In this document: positions 1 to 9,553 of the stretch, piece after piece
Layout of the letters: the number at the start of each line of letters is the position of its first letter
Numbering within the stretch: the stretch's first letter is position 1
NCBI GenBank assembly: GCA_001687465.1
Contig: LVLI01000189.1
Location: 1-17,485, forward strand
Length of the DNA: 17,485 nt
DNA from: Halocafeteria seosinensis
Taxonomy: Eukaryota > Sar > Bigyra > Bicosoecida
Direction: 5' to 3'
The notes under the pieces: model-generated
The model's input: the letters and a program-made list of their open reading frames with translations, nothing else
What the model was told of the DNA's origin: nothing
Database searches by the model: none
Position numbers and translations under genes: made by a program

Positions 1-21
1 GTCCCTCGCTACTGCGACAGC

Positions 22-217
22 TCCAGCTCCCGCATCGCGGCGACGATTCCTAAAAGGTCCTCGACTGGCTCCATCGAAGTGGACGACCAGTTCGTGATCC
101 ACTTCCTCCGTCTGACACGTCACTACTCCATCTTCTTCTTCCACGTTTTCCGAATCCTGTGCCTCGTCTCCAGGAAGGGGAAATATGTCATGCATGTGGA
201 CGTCGCCGGGGTTATCT
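22..217 (-). repeat. Direct repeat copy 1 with RNase H-like remnant
   Basis: This 196-bp block recurs at 1095-1290 at a constant offset of 1073 bp, with no indels and only a handful of substitutions. Read on the minus strand it encodes an acidic spacer (DEAQDSENVEEEDGVV) followed by LVVHFDGASRG and then RDAGAGAVAVARD. That pattern is the start of an RNase H fold as found in retrotransposons, where the family motif is FDGASRGNPG..GAGAV and the first Asp is catalytic. In this copy the RNase H frame stays open to the left edge of the window, so the element probably continues outside. The GASRG stretch is followed by PFRN instead of the usual NPG, so the domain may already be damaged. The element class (LINE or LTR) cannot be decided from this piece. 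Confidence 0.7.
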
Positions 218-258
218 ATATATGTATATTATGTTGATGGTCTTGGAGTATTACAAAG

Positions 259-714
259 ATGAGTTGGAATTGTAAGCAGCGCCTGTTAAAGCCCATGCCG
301 TCGCAGTCCGACCCGAACGGAAGGATGGACATCGTCGCCGAGGGGCCTCTGGTCGAGCTGTTTATAGACGTCACCGTGGTCAACCCTTTAACACAAGATA
401 GGATGGGAAGAGCGGCCAACACCAGACTATGCGTGGCCATGGAAGCAGAAAACCAGAAACGGACAAAGTATTCCCACCTACGCAGACATGATAGGGAGCT
501 CATTCCTTTCGCGATGGAAGCGACTGCAGGTTTCGGAGACGATGCGTATCGCTTCCTTAAGCGTCTGGCAAAGAGATTCCCGGGGACACTGAAAGGAGCG
601 TGGGACCAACGAAACTACAGGAAGCTGGTGATGTCTCGGCTAAGCCTGTGCTTGATGAGAGAGAACGTCAAAATGATCCGTCATTTCGTGACTACCGCGC
701 AATTTGAAACGTAA
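259..714 (+). pseudogene. Retroelement C-terminal endonuclease-like domain (remnant)
   Basis: An open frame of 151 residues runs from ATG 259 to the TAA at 712-714. It reads RMDIVAEGPLVELFIDVTVV, then a helix with K..KYSHLRRHD, then ELIPFAMEATAGFG, and ends in LSLCLMRENVKMIRHFV. The order (D, then hydrophobic-DVTVV, then a downstream K..KY, then PFA.E..G.G) resembles the C-terminal restriction-like (PD-(D/E)XK) nuclease region of some non-LTR retrotransposon proteins. That assignment is from memory of the family pattern. No reverse transcriptase core lies upstream, so this is a 5'-truncated fragment. Two more decayed copies lie at 949-1080 and 2099-2372 on the other strand, and its last 71 bases recur at 850-920. 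The frame is still intact, so a recent insertion or a surviving domain gene are both possible. Confidence 0.55.
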
Positions 715-849
715 GTAGTAGTAGAATGGTATCATCTTGCTCGTAGATTCTTCCGGTAGGACGTATACAATACACACATCGGTGGTTGCAACTTGTGTTG
801 CCGGTAGCTAGTGGTGGAGTAGGTCGATAATAGTTAGTGGTCCTAAAAA

Positions 850-935
850 AAGCCTGTGCTTGATGAGAGAGAACGTCAAAATGATCCGGCATTTCGTGAC
901 TACCGTGCAATTTGAAACGTAAAAAAAAAAAAAAA
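850..935 (+). mobile_element. 3' fragment of the same retroelement with A15 run
   Basis: Bases 850-920 repeat 642-712 at a constant offset of 208 with two substitutions (T to G and C to T). The copy is followed directly by fifteen A residues (921-935) and then CGTAAGTAG, which is the sequence that follows the same point in the first copy. A 3' end plus an A run is what a 5'-truncated retrotransposed copy looks like. The repeated CGTAAGTAG may be a target duplication or part of the copied tail. Nothing else recognisable lies between 715 and 849. Confidence 0.55.
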
Positions 936-948
936 CGTAAGTAGAGCA

Positions 949-1080
949 GCCTCCAGTGGCCTCCACAGCGAATGGAATGATCTCGCGATCATACTCCTTC
1001 AGATGGGCATACTTCCTCAGTTTGGCATTCTCTGCTTGCTTGGCTGTCCACAACTTGGAACACCTCAAGAAATAGATCAT
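949..1080 (-). pseudogene. Second decayed copy of the endonuclease-like domain
   Basis: The minus strand reads AKQAENAKLRKYAHLKEYDR followed by EIIPFAVEATGG, matching AMEAENQKRTKYSHLRRHDR and ELIPFAMEATAG of the plus-strand copy at 259-714. The similarity ends at about 949, where the frame runs into the poly-T complement of the A15 run. It sits directly before the second copy of the RNase H-like direct repeat on the same strand, but the frame between them is broken by stops. It is a relic, not a gene. Confidence 0.6.
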
Positions 1081-1094
1081 TTCTTGGCCCCGGT

Positions 1095-1290
1095 TCCAGC
1101 TCCCGCATCGCGGCGACGATTCCTAAAAGGTCCTCGACTGGCTCCATCGAAGTGGACGACCAGTTCGTGATCCACTTCCTCCGCCTGACGCGTCACTACT
1201 CCATCTTCTTCCTCCACGTTTTCCGAATCCTGTGCCTCGTCTCCAGGAAGGGGGGATATGTCATGCATGTGGACGTCGTCGGGGTTATCT
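1095..1290 (-). repeat. Direct repeat copy 2 with RNase H-like remnant
   Basis: This is the second copy of the 22-217 block. The minus strand encodes HDISPLPGDEAQDSENVEEE and then ELVVHFDGASRG and RRRDAGAG. Past RDAGAG this copy diverges (TGAKK then a stop), whereas copy 1 continues with AVAVARD. Copy 2 is therefore cut exactly inside the RNase H-like domain. Both copies are in the same orientation with about 880 bp of retroelement-derived sequence between them. Confidence 0.7.
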
Positions 1291-1319
1291 GCACTGGTAT
1301 CTGCAGGGGAAACAAATTA

Positions 1320-1632
1320 TTGTATATTCATGTGGTTATAGGGAAATACAAAGTTACAGGGCAGGAGCAAGCTCCGTCAGTTGCGGACAATATCCGCCTG
1401 GTATTTGGAAGCTGATTTACCCACCGGGCCGACCATCGAGAGGGGTTATGGACGAAGACAGCCGGAGGGCGTCTCCTCATGCGGCTCAAGAAGTCGGATT
1501 TTTGTTTTTGACACCAGTGATGGCTATATTATTATTGTATATTCACCCCTAACGAGTTTAAAGGGAGTCCGGATCCCCCACAAAGTATTCCCCTGTAGAA
1601 TCATTACAAAACATAACCACATGAATATACAA
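1320..1632. mobile_element. Possible small inverted-repeat element (MITE-like)
   Basis: A 20-bp sequence at 1320-1339 (TTGTATATTCATGTGGTTAT) is present as its perfect reverse complement at 1613-1632, enclosing 313 bp in all. A third partial copy of the end motif (ATTATTGTATATTCA) lies inside near 1528. No transposase-like frame is inside, and I see no clear target-site duplication next to the repeats. A non-autonomous DNA element is the simplest reading, and a hairpin-forming relic is the alternative. Confidence 0.4.
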
Positions 1633-1666
1633 TCGTAAACATGATGTCTTTCCGATCAATTGCTTC

Positions 1667-1685
1667 ATTATTATTATTATTATTA
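1667..1685. repeat. (ATT)n microsatellite
   Basis: Six full ATT units plus one base in tandem. It is a simple repeat with no sign of function. Confidence 0.9.
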
Positions 1686-1747
1686 GCTAGACGGTCAGCC
1701 TCCGTGCTTTCCTCGCGAGGAACATGATGCAGCGAGATAGACTTCAC

Positions 1748-2040
1748 TCACTGATACGCAGAATCCCAGACTTCGTTCATGATGGCTGACTGTTGTTTCC
1801 GCTCGGGTGCTCGTTGTCGGACATCATCTATCCTCAACGAAGACCCTTTCTCCCGTAACGTAGAAACCAACTCCTGTGCCTCGTTCAGCGAGAACACGCC
1901 CGCTTCCCAGACAGAAGCTAAGTACACTGCCTCTGAAATATCCTGCGCCCGACTCACTCCCAGGCCTATCTGACAAGCTTTCTGCGCCCTCCAGAGATGT
2001 CACGTTATGGATGAAGTGGAGGCAGAACTCGTCAATCATG
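1748..2040 (-). pseudogene. Frameshifted protein-coding relic, unidentified
   Basis: Two overlapping minus-strand frames look like one broken protein. The upstream frame reads MIDEFCLHFIHNVTSLEG. After a one-base frame change near 1985 the text continues as AQKACQIGLGVSRAQDISEA, with a helical stretch containing FSLNEAQELVSTLREKGSSL, and ends at a stop at 1748. Amino-acid composition and helix pattern look coding in both parts. I do not recognise the family. Its place among retroelement debris suggests a mobile-element origin, which is inference. Confidence 0.4.
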
Positions 2041-2098
2041 CGAACGTAGTCCTATGTATTTTGCTCTTACAACGATTGAGGAAAGTGAATACCTAAAA

Positions 2099-2372
2099 TT
2101 ACGCTCCGAGCGACCTAGGATTCTCCACGAAATGATCTATCATGTGCACATTCTCTCGCATTAGACCAACCGAAATCTTGGCAATCACCAATTTCCGAAA
2201 ATTCTTCTGTTCACCTACCACGGCAGGCTCGTGGCATGCAGTCTCGACAACCGCTTCAATAACGGCTCCAAAGCCCTCTAGTGGTCTCCACAAGCGAAAG
2301 GGGTGATTTTATAATACTCCTTCAGATTGGCATACTTCCTCACTTTGGCTTGTTTTGCTTTCTGTCCACAAC
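2099..2372 (-). pseudogene. Third decayed copy of the endonuclease-like domain
   Basis: The minus strand first reads KAKQAKVRKYANLKEYYK and ITPFACGDH followed by a stop. In a shifted frame it goes on with LEGFGAVIEAVVETA and then FRKLVIAKISVGLMRENVHM and IDHFVENP. These align block by block with the 259-714 copy (KYSHLRRHDRELIPFAMEAT, then LSLCLMRENVKMIRHFV). It carries at least one stop and one frame change, so it is the most decayed of the three copies and probably the oldest. Confidence 0.6.
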
Positions 2373-2401
2373 AGGCAGAGTCTTGTCTGCTTTATTTTCC
2401 G

Positions 2402-2836
2402 AGAGCTGTCTGATTGGCTATGAGCTTGTGGAATCAGTGTGGAATGTAAGTGGTTGCAGTAGGTTTGACCTGAGGAAATCAATACATCAAATCACTGGAG
2501 CGTTCCGCAGCAGATGGCGATGTAAAAGTGGTTTAGTACACTCCAGAAACCAGTTCCGTTATTATGGAGTTTAGTGCTTCAAGGAAAACGGCTTGCTGGG
2601 GGCCGTTCAGGAGCTCCTCGGTGCCAGATCTACGTACGTTTCGTGAGCGTGTATCAGCGTGGTCTTGAGTTTCTCATGTCTTTGGAGTCTATGAGAGTTT
2701 GGTCGCCGACGGCATGTGTTCGTAAACTAAGGAAGCGTCTCGTTTATGCTTTAATCAAGCACGCTTCCGCAGAGCTGTTTGTTTGGTTGCGAGCTGGTAG
2801 GAAGTAAGAGGTTTGACTTGAGCAAATCAATACACA
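2402..2836 (+). repeat. Diverged direct repeat pair (2402-2490, 2770-2836)
   Basis: Two imperfect direct copies are present. GAGCTGTCTGATTGGCTATG near 2402 matches GAGCTGTTTGTTTGGTTGCG near 2771. AGGTTTGACCTGAGGAAATC near 2461 matches AGGTTTGACTTGAGCAAATC near 2810. About 27 bases present in the first copy are missing from the second. Between them lies an 8-bp perfect inverted repeat (GGAAGCGT at about 2732, ACGCTTCC at about 2762). No coding function is supported. Confidence 0.4.
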
Positions 2837-3254
2837 GCGAGTATTCACAGATGCACTGCTTTACGCATGATTCCTCGCTTGTTCGCAACGTATAGCCACC
2901 GTACTATGAATGATTAACGAGCCTATCATTTCCCTCGCTAGGGCCGAAGCCTCTGCATCCAGCTGGATGGCCGCATCAAGGGTCTACGAGTAATAGAATT
3001 AGTCATTCTTGTCATATTGCTGTACCTGCCACTAACACATCTACTTAAAAACAAAGTGAAGTCGGAGCTAGCAGGACCTAACTAGTTGCAGTCGTTGGTT
3101 ATAACTCAATGGATCAATACACATCGCACCGGTGAATGACGCATTTCAGCCAAAACTAACAACAACAACAAGGAGAGGGATGCGTTTCCGGTGTTATATC
3201 GGATTTGTTGTTGTGTATACCTCCGCCGTGGCAGAATCCACTGTACCGAATTAG
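2837..3254. other. Intergenic, downstream of the channel gene
   Basis: No convincing coding frame, RNA gene or long repeat is visible. A short CAA run lies near 3162. This is the 3' flank of the minus-strand channel gene and should contain its 3' UTR and polyadenylation site. I could not identify a clear signal. Confidence 0.5.
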
Positions 3255-6200
3255 TTACTCGCTACCCGAGTTTCGCTCTATCTTGTTTTGCGACGTACTC
3301 CCAGCAGAACTACCTTGACCGTTATCGTGCAATCCTTGGACCTTTGAATCCTGCTGCTGTCCAAGGCCAATAAGACTGCTGCGTCGTCGTTTATCACGGC
3401 TACGGGCCCCTGTGTTTTCAGGTACTACCTTGTCTTCTCCTCCTTTTATGCAAGATGCGCAATTCACATCTGCATACTCGTCGTACTTAACACCTACAGG
3501 CGGCACGTGAATAAAACTATCATCTTGCGCGTGCCTCAACAATCCCTTCTGCAGCTGCTGGTACTCGTGATGGGTTGCATCCAAAACAAACATCCTCACG
3601 TATTCTACACGAGGCATACCGGGATGACCGAAACCCTCCCGTTTCAACTCTGAAGGTTCCGGAAAGCGCCCGCACTGATGGTGAAAAGTCATCAGCCTCG
3701 TTTTGTACCGCCAAAAGTACGCAAAGTCTTCTAGGATGTCCATCGCAACTGCTTCATAGGAGAAGCGGAATTTTATCACCTCATGTACATCAAAATTGCC
3801 CGACCATTTTTTCAATGAAGATGGCATAGGTGTTTCCTTCCATTGCGGATTTCTTGCGTTCTGCACCAGAGCATGGAGGACGGCATGGTACGCAAACCCG
3901 CCACCCACAACTGGAATCTCCAAACGAAGCAGCAAACGCCTCACTTGGTGCAGAAGAGATCGTTCCGGCAGAGGCGAAGGATGTCCATTCAGTCCTAGAG
4001 GGTAATTCAACGTCCCTACCAAACCAATGAGTTGCTCGGTTTTCGTAAGTTTGTTTCGTCCTTTCGGATCGAATATAGCCCATGCAGCCTGAAATTCTTC
4101 GAGAGCTTCACGCGTGAGTACGAACGGTTGCGATTCATCGGCTTCCTCCATGCTTGTCGATAGGAAATTTTCAAGGATGACGGCAACAAATAGGTTAACG
4201 AGAACATAAGTCGTTATAAGCACGAAGGAGCAGAAGAAAATAGGGGCTACCACGGGCCACCCACAGTTTTCCCCTTCAATACAGAATGGAGGTTGAACCA
4301 TAAGGTCATGCATTATACCATTCCAATTCTCCCCAGTCTGAGTGCGAAATAGCGTCATGAATGAAACCCAAAACGTCCGAAAATTTGCATCAGAGTTATG
4401 AAATTCTAAAGACCTTCCGAAACGCACAGTATAGAAGATATTCATACCAAATATAGCATAGATAAATGTAACCAAAAAAAGGACCGTCAAAATGTTGAAC
4501 AACGCCGGTAAAGAAATCAACAAACTTCTGAACATGTGCCGCAATGTAGCGCTGCTGCGCACAAGTCGAAACAGCCTCAATACACGCGCCAATCGGAAGA
4601 ACGCCGCAAATCCCCCAATTTGCCATCCTAAACCCACCAGACCGGCAACTACTACAGCAAAGTCAAATTGATTCCACCGTACTGAAAAGTACTGATGCAC
4701 TCCAAACCCAATTAATTTGGTGACGGCCTCTAAGGCGAAAATACTCACAAACACCACATTCGAATACTCGTTGAAATTTTCCCATTGCTCGCTCATTGCA
4801 TAGTGCCTCGTCGACATTGCCAGGATGTTGAGAAAAATGCATGTCATTATGAATAGATCGAAATAATAATTCGATCCAATCATGTACATCCAAGTGCGGA
4901 ACCTGCCATTGGGAGGTATAAAGGCCCTCTTTGGTTTCGACGAGGCCATCTGTCGAACACTGTTGACCCATCGTAATTGCTCCTTCGTTAATAGTCCTGA
5001 ACCCTCGGCCTCTCTGCGTAAGCTCTGGTAATAGTCTACCACGACACCAGTAAAGACTTCTAAAAGAAAAAAGTTAAAAATCATTTGTACCAGAATGAAC
5101 CAGATCGCAGCTGAAGGATTGTGTTGCTCCTCTGGTCCGGTTGACTGACCTGTTGAATCGACGGCTTTATACATTATTATTGGCCACAATTCTAGGGACG
5201 CGACTTCAAAAACAGTGAGCAAGGCATTGAATATGTGGTCGAAGTTTTGATCTAAGGGCTCCCAAACCCTTTGGAATTCCACTCCTTGTGTCGAAAGCTG
5301 ACAGTCGCGGATTTCTTCTTCACGGGGAAGATCCCGGCAGTCTTCATTAGTGAGGTTGAATGTACCTACACACTCGCTTCGCAAGTGGATCGAGGCATCG
5401 TTACACTTATACAATGCCCCCCTCCATAGTTGCACACCAACAATACCGAATATCAGCATGAAAAGGAAGTTAACCACTACCACGGACGATACTCGAGGAA
5501 TAGATCCAATGACAGCGTTAATAACCAAGCGCATCCCAAAGAATCGACGCACTACCCTCAACGGACGGAGGGCCCTTACTGTCCGAAGCGCCCGTAAGGA
5601 TCTCAGAGATCCTGAACCAGTTGCAGCCACCGAAACCACCGAAATGAGTACGACGAAGAAATCCAATACATCCCAAGGACTCCGAAGATAGGAATGTGGT
5701 TCTAAAATTAGACCTCTTGCGATGATTTTCATCACAGTCTCAGCTATGAATACTGTCAAAATGAGAATCTCTGAAATTCCTAAAAATAATGCCAGATTGG
5801 GGCACGACTCTGGGTGTGCAGAGTCCCGTTGCTTACATTCGAGTACGTCTGGCTCTTCCACTGCCAATAAAACTGAGGAGTAGACAATGACAAAGAGTAT
5901 GAACCTTTCAAACACCTTATGCGATATAATCTTCGAGCACATTCGGCGCAACGAATTGCTCGGGGAGAAGATAAAGATGGAATATTCCCAATAATTGAAA
6001 GGCCCATCTCCGTATGTTTCTTCCAACGAGAACGCTTCGGGGTTATCAAATTCTAGCGCTGAATGTGTTGCGACATCTCCCCTGTGGTTGATTCTCAGTC
6101 GGATGGGATCCCCGGTTGAATTGTACAATACCGCGTTCATAGCCAGTCTACCGGTATTCTTATAGTTTAGAGAGACCTTAGGAGATCGTGGGGGGTTCGA

Positions 6201-9200
6201 AACCGAGGGGCTCCCTAACACGAGGCTTTTGCTTTTACTTTGGTACGGAGGTTCACTTCGCGGAGTACTCTTTCTGCCCGCATCGCTTTCCGTATCTTCT
6301 GACTCGTCTTTTAATGTTCCATCTTTCTCTTCCTTAGTACATGGCGGGTGCTCTTGGGGCTCTCCATGTACGGTGTCATCTACATCTACGTCGAGAGGCT
6401 TACCCGACGGACCGCCTACCTCTGAGTTCAACCTACTTTCGTCACTCGAGAAACGGTGAGCACGAGCTCCGGGGCTCTTTTCACTTCTTGGATTTTGTGT
6501 AGGCTCCGCTACACTATCGCCACAAGGATCATCCTCAGGAGCGTTCTCCGTCTCAAAATTGCTAAGAAGAATGGCGAGAAATAGGTTCAAGATAATGTAA
6601 TTGCCAATAAGCAGCAACGAAAGGGTATACAACACTGTGGACGTTATTCCGAATTCGGCCATATAATCGTACAGCACATCGGCCCAGTTTTCCGTCGTCA
6701 ACAGCTGAAACACAGTAACTGTAGCCCACCAAAGGTTGTCAAAATGTGGACGCGGCTTCTGCTCGGCCTCCCACCCACCTCCGAAGATTTGCATGCCCAG
6801 CAAGATATACACAAACATGATGACCAAAAGCAGCAAACTCGCGTAGGTAACTCCAGCAATAGAATGGACAATCGTTCTAAGCAACCTATCCAAAGACTTC
6901 CAGAACTTCGCCACTTTAAATGTCCGAAACAGTCTAAACGCCCGTAACACACTGATTCCAGGTAGCGCAGACCCTACAGTGAAGAGAAGCAGCACTTCCA
7001 AAACGGATACAAAGACAATAGTGCCATCAAACAAGTTAAACGGTTTGCTGACGTACTCCCTCCACCCCAACGCGTACAGTTTTAGAATCATTTCACCAGC
7101 AAAGACGACAGTGCAAAAGACATTCACCCAATCTTGCAGAATATCCAGCCACGAAGGCATCCCAAAATGCTCCACAGCCATCGTGAGAGTATTTATGAGA
7201 ATGAACACAGCAATAACCAATTCGAATTTATTTGAAAGAACAGTTCGCCTCAACATCGGTCTCCACTTCTGGTGGAAAATCTCCAGTCGACTCTTGGTAT
7301 CCTCATCAGCCCGCGAGGCGCGTTCCCCCACGTCTAGCTCGTGCTCGTCGGCGCTGCTTTGCTCCAAATGCCCAGCTGTCCCTTCACGCTTATTCCCCAT
7401 TTCTGAAATCTCTTCTTTCGTCGGACTTTCAACATACTGCTCAAGAAAGTCTTTCTCACGCTCTCTTCGTTCATTGTCCGCTTTAGAATACTCATCCCAT
7501 AGAATCGCTAGAGTCAAGTTAATGATGAAGTACGGCACAAATAGAATCAGAATAATAAAGAACAACGCGTTAACGGCATCCACACCGAAGCCAGCATTCA
7601 AAGCATAATAGAATGAGACCCATCCTTCTAGTGTCACACTCACAAACAGAGTCAGTGAGGACATACCGAAGTTGTCGAACCCTACTTTCCCGTCTGACGG
7701 GTTACCATAAATGAGGCACTGGGTTCCCAGCAGGGCATTGCGTCTCGTTCCGTTTGCAAGCTCTAATGGCACTATATATTCGCCACAGCTGTCGCCGCTG
7801 TTAGGAGTACATTCCGCTCCATCAGCCTCAAATTGCTGGCAAGAGAGGCCACATATTTCATCGGTTAAAGGGATGGCCTCATGAGCTGCAAACGCAAATA
7901 GGAATTCGATATCAACAGTCGGCATATACGCAGTCGTCAACATAACATACTCTCAGGATGTTCATAGAAGCACCGTCCTCTTAGAACTCCCTGATACAGC
8001 TGGTTGGCAACGATGCCGAAGAAAAAAAACGTAAACCCGATAAAGTACAAAATGTTGCAGAGCCCTGGAAGCGCAGCAAACATGGAGGAGACAACCGTCC
8101 TCAGGCCTGTGAGTCAAAAGAATCATATAAGAAACAACAAATTTCGGTAGTAGATCAACACCATGCGGTACCTGGGGCTGCTTGGAGCGCGCGCAGAGGA
8201 CGTAGAACTCTTAGGATGCGTAAGCTCGACAGATTTCCTACTGACGGCAAAATGGCCAAGTATCTGCAGCACGCGGTATGATGTCACCTGTAGCGCGACA
8301 GACGGTAATTAATAACAGACCCTTAACATACCCCGACACGACGACCACGAAGTCGAGCCAGTTCCATCGATCTGAAAAGTAGCTGTTCGTTCCTATGACC
8401 CCCAATGCCATCATCTTGATTAACATTTCAACGGTGAACAACACTGTAAAGACTATCCCGGATTGCGCTGCAATAGCGTTACGCGTGCTTGAAGCGTCAC
8501 TTGTTGGGTCAATAATTGCCAGGGTTAGGCAATTTAGCAAGATTATTGCAAGCACAATTCGATCAAACCAGACATTGTAGTAGACCGTAAGACAAGTATC
8601 TCGCACTGGATTGTGAGTCGTAATGCACCCGCAAGAGTACTCTTGAACTTCCAACTGGAAGTAGTGAAACATGAACAACAATTAAGCAAGCCAGTGCTAT
8701 AGAGTGTGCCCAAAACATTCGGCACTTACCCTCTTATGAGTGAGTCCTGACGTGTTGCCGCTTTGCTTTTTAATGTAGCTTCCTCCGACATCTTTTGTTT
8801 GACCCGAGCTGATACTCAGTTTCCTGTTGATTCTACCAGAAAGTGAACCGTTACGTACTGGAGCCTCCTCCGTTTCAGCAACAAACGTCGTTGGCGCGGG
8901 CGCTGACCCTCGCTTAGATCGCGTCTGGGCAAGGAAGGCTGCCTGGCGCATCACGCCAGCCCCTCCAGAGGGCTCAACCTCAGCACTCGTGTCACAGCCT
9001 CCTTCAGCAGCCCCGCCTCCTTCGTTTGCATTTTTGTCAGCTTGCCTCTGGCTGTTGCCGTAGTCTCCTAGACCTGCTTTACTGTTATGTCGCGTGGACT
9101 CCCCAGTCCCGGCTCGAGTCACTTCACTCTCTGGAGTGCTCTCTGTATGGCAACCGCTACTACTATCCATGTGCTCATATCCGCTTATACTTTTATCGCT

Positions 9201-9524
9201 GTTGTTGCTGCGCTGCCGGCTCTTATCTTCGGCTGGTTCATCTTCCGAAGCACTATTACTGGTCTTTGCGTCGCGGGGGCTCGCGGATCGGCGGGGCGGA
9301 GCCTCGCATGCCTCGTGTCCATTCTGAGATTCCGATTGATTCGTCTTTCCCTCGCTAGTAACAGTACCATTTGAAAGGTATCGTGCTGAGGACGGCCCTA
9401 TTGCTTTGGTTTCGATGTCTCCATTTGCATCCGTGATTCCATTAGTAGCTTCCGAGCTTATTGATTCCATGCTTCTGTCACCAACAAAAACAATATGCAC
9501 CGGTAGGCGAGCTGGATGGGCCAT
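3255..9524 (-). CDS. Four-domain voltage-gated calcium channel alpha1-type subunit
   Basis: Five exons join in frame: 9524-8730, 8654-8332, 8263-8172, 8106-7951 and 7885-3255. They give about 1998 residues, and all four introns (65-75 bp) are GT-AG. The first 265 residues are Ser/acid-rich and disordered. Four S1-S6 repeats follow at roughly 280-590, 675-900, 1114-1405 and 1460-1700. S4 arginine/lysine ladders are clear in each, for example LRILRVLRPLRAL in I and SLRALRTVRALRPLRVVRR in III. The pore filters read TLEGW (E542), TTENW (E854), SLELW (E1354) and TGENW (E1641). An E/E/E/E ring is the signature of calcium selectivity in Cav and Cch1 channels; sodium channels use DEKA or similar. The III-IV linker (LTKEQLRWV...KPKR..IPP) is the short type shared by Cav and Nav. 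An EF-hand-like segment after IVS6 (about 1713-1746) fits the Cav tail but lacks a full acidic loop. It should sit in the plasma or flagellar membrane and admit calcium on depolarisation. The start could instead be ATG 9470 if a GT-AG intron at 9475-9540 lies in the 5' UTR, giving 1980 residues. Confidence 0.93.
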
Positions 9525-9553
9525 GCTCTTTTCGACTTACTTCAGCACACGCT

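Noticed and set aside
2574-2807. Plus-strand 77-codon frame
   Set aside because: It lies within decayed repeat sequence, with biased composition and no homology I can recognise.
6979-7608. 209-codon plus-strand frame opposite the channel gene
   Set aside because: It lies antisense to repeat I S6 through repeat II of the channel, which is unmistakable. The frame has low-complexity Ser/Arg composition and no family resemblance.
4260-7640. Sodium-channel (Nav) identity because of the Nav-like III-IV linker
   Set aside because: The filter is E/E/E/E rather than DEKA or a similar sodium pattern, the IFM inactivation motif is absent, and Cav linkers look alike.
3255-7943. Channel gene starting at 7943 as a three-and-a-half-domain protein
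   Set aside because: The first 20 residues come from an intron. Splicing upstream exons restores all of repeat I with conserved S1-S5 sequence.
9026-9374. Several overlapping plus-strand frames over 9026-9374
   Set aside because: They are antisense to the low-complexity N-terminus of the channel, where stop-free frames arise easily.
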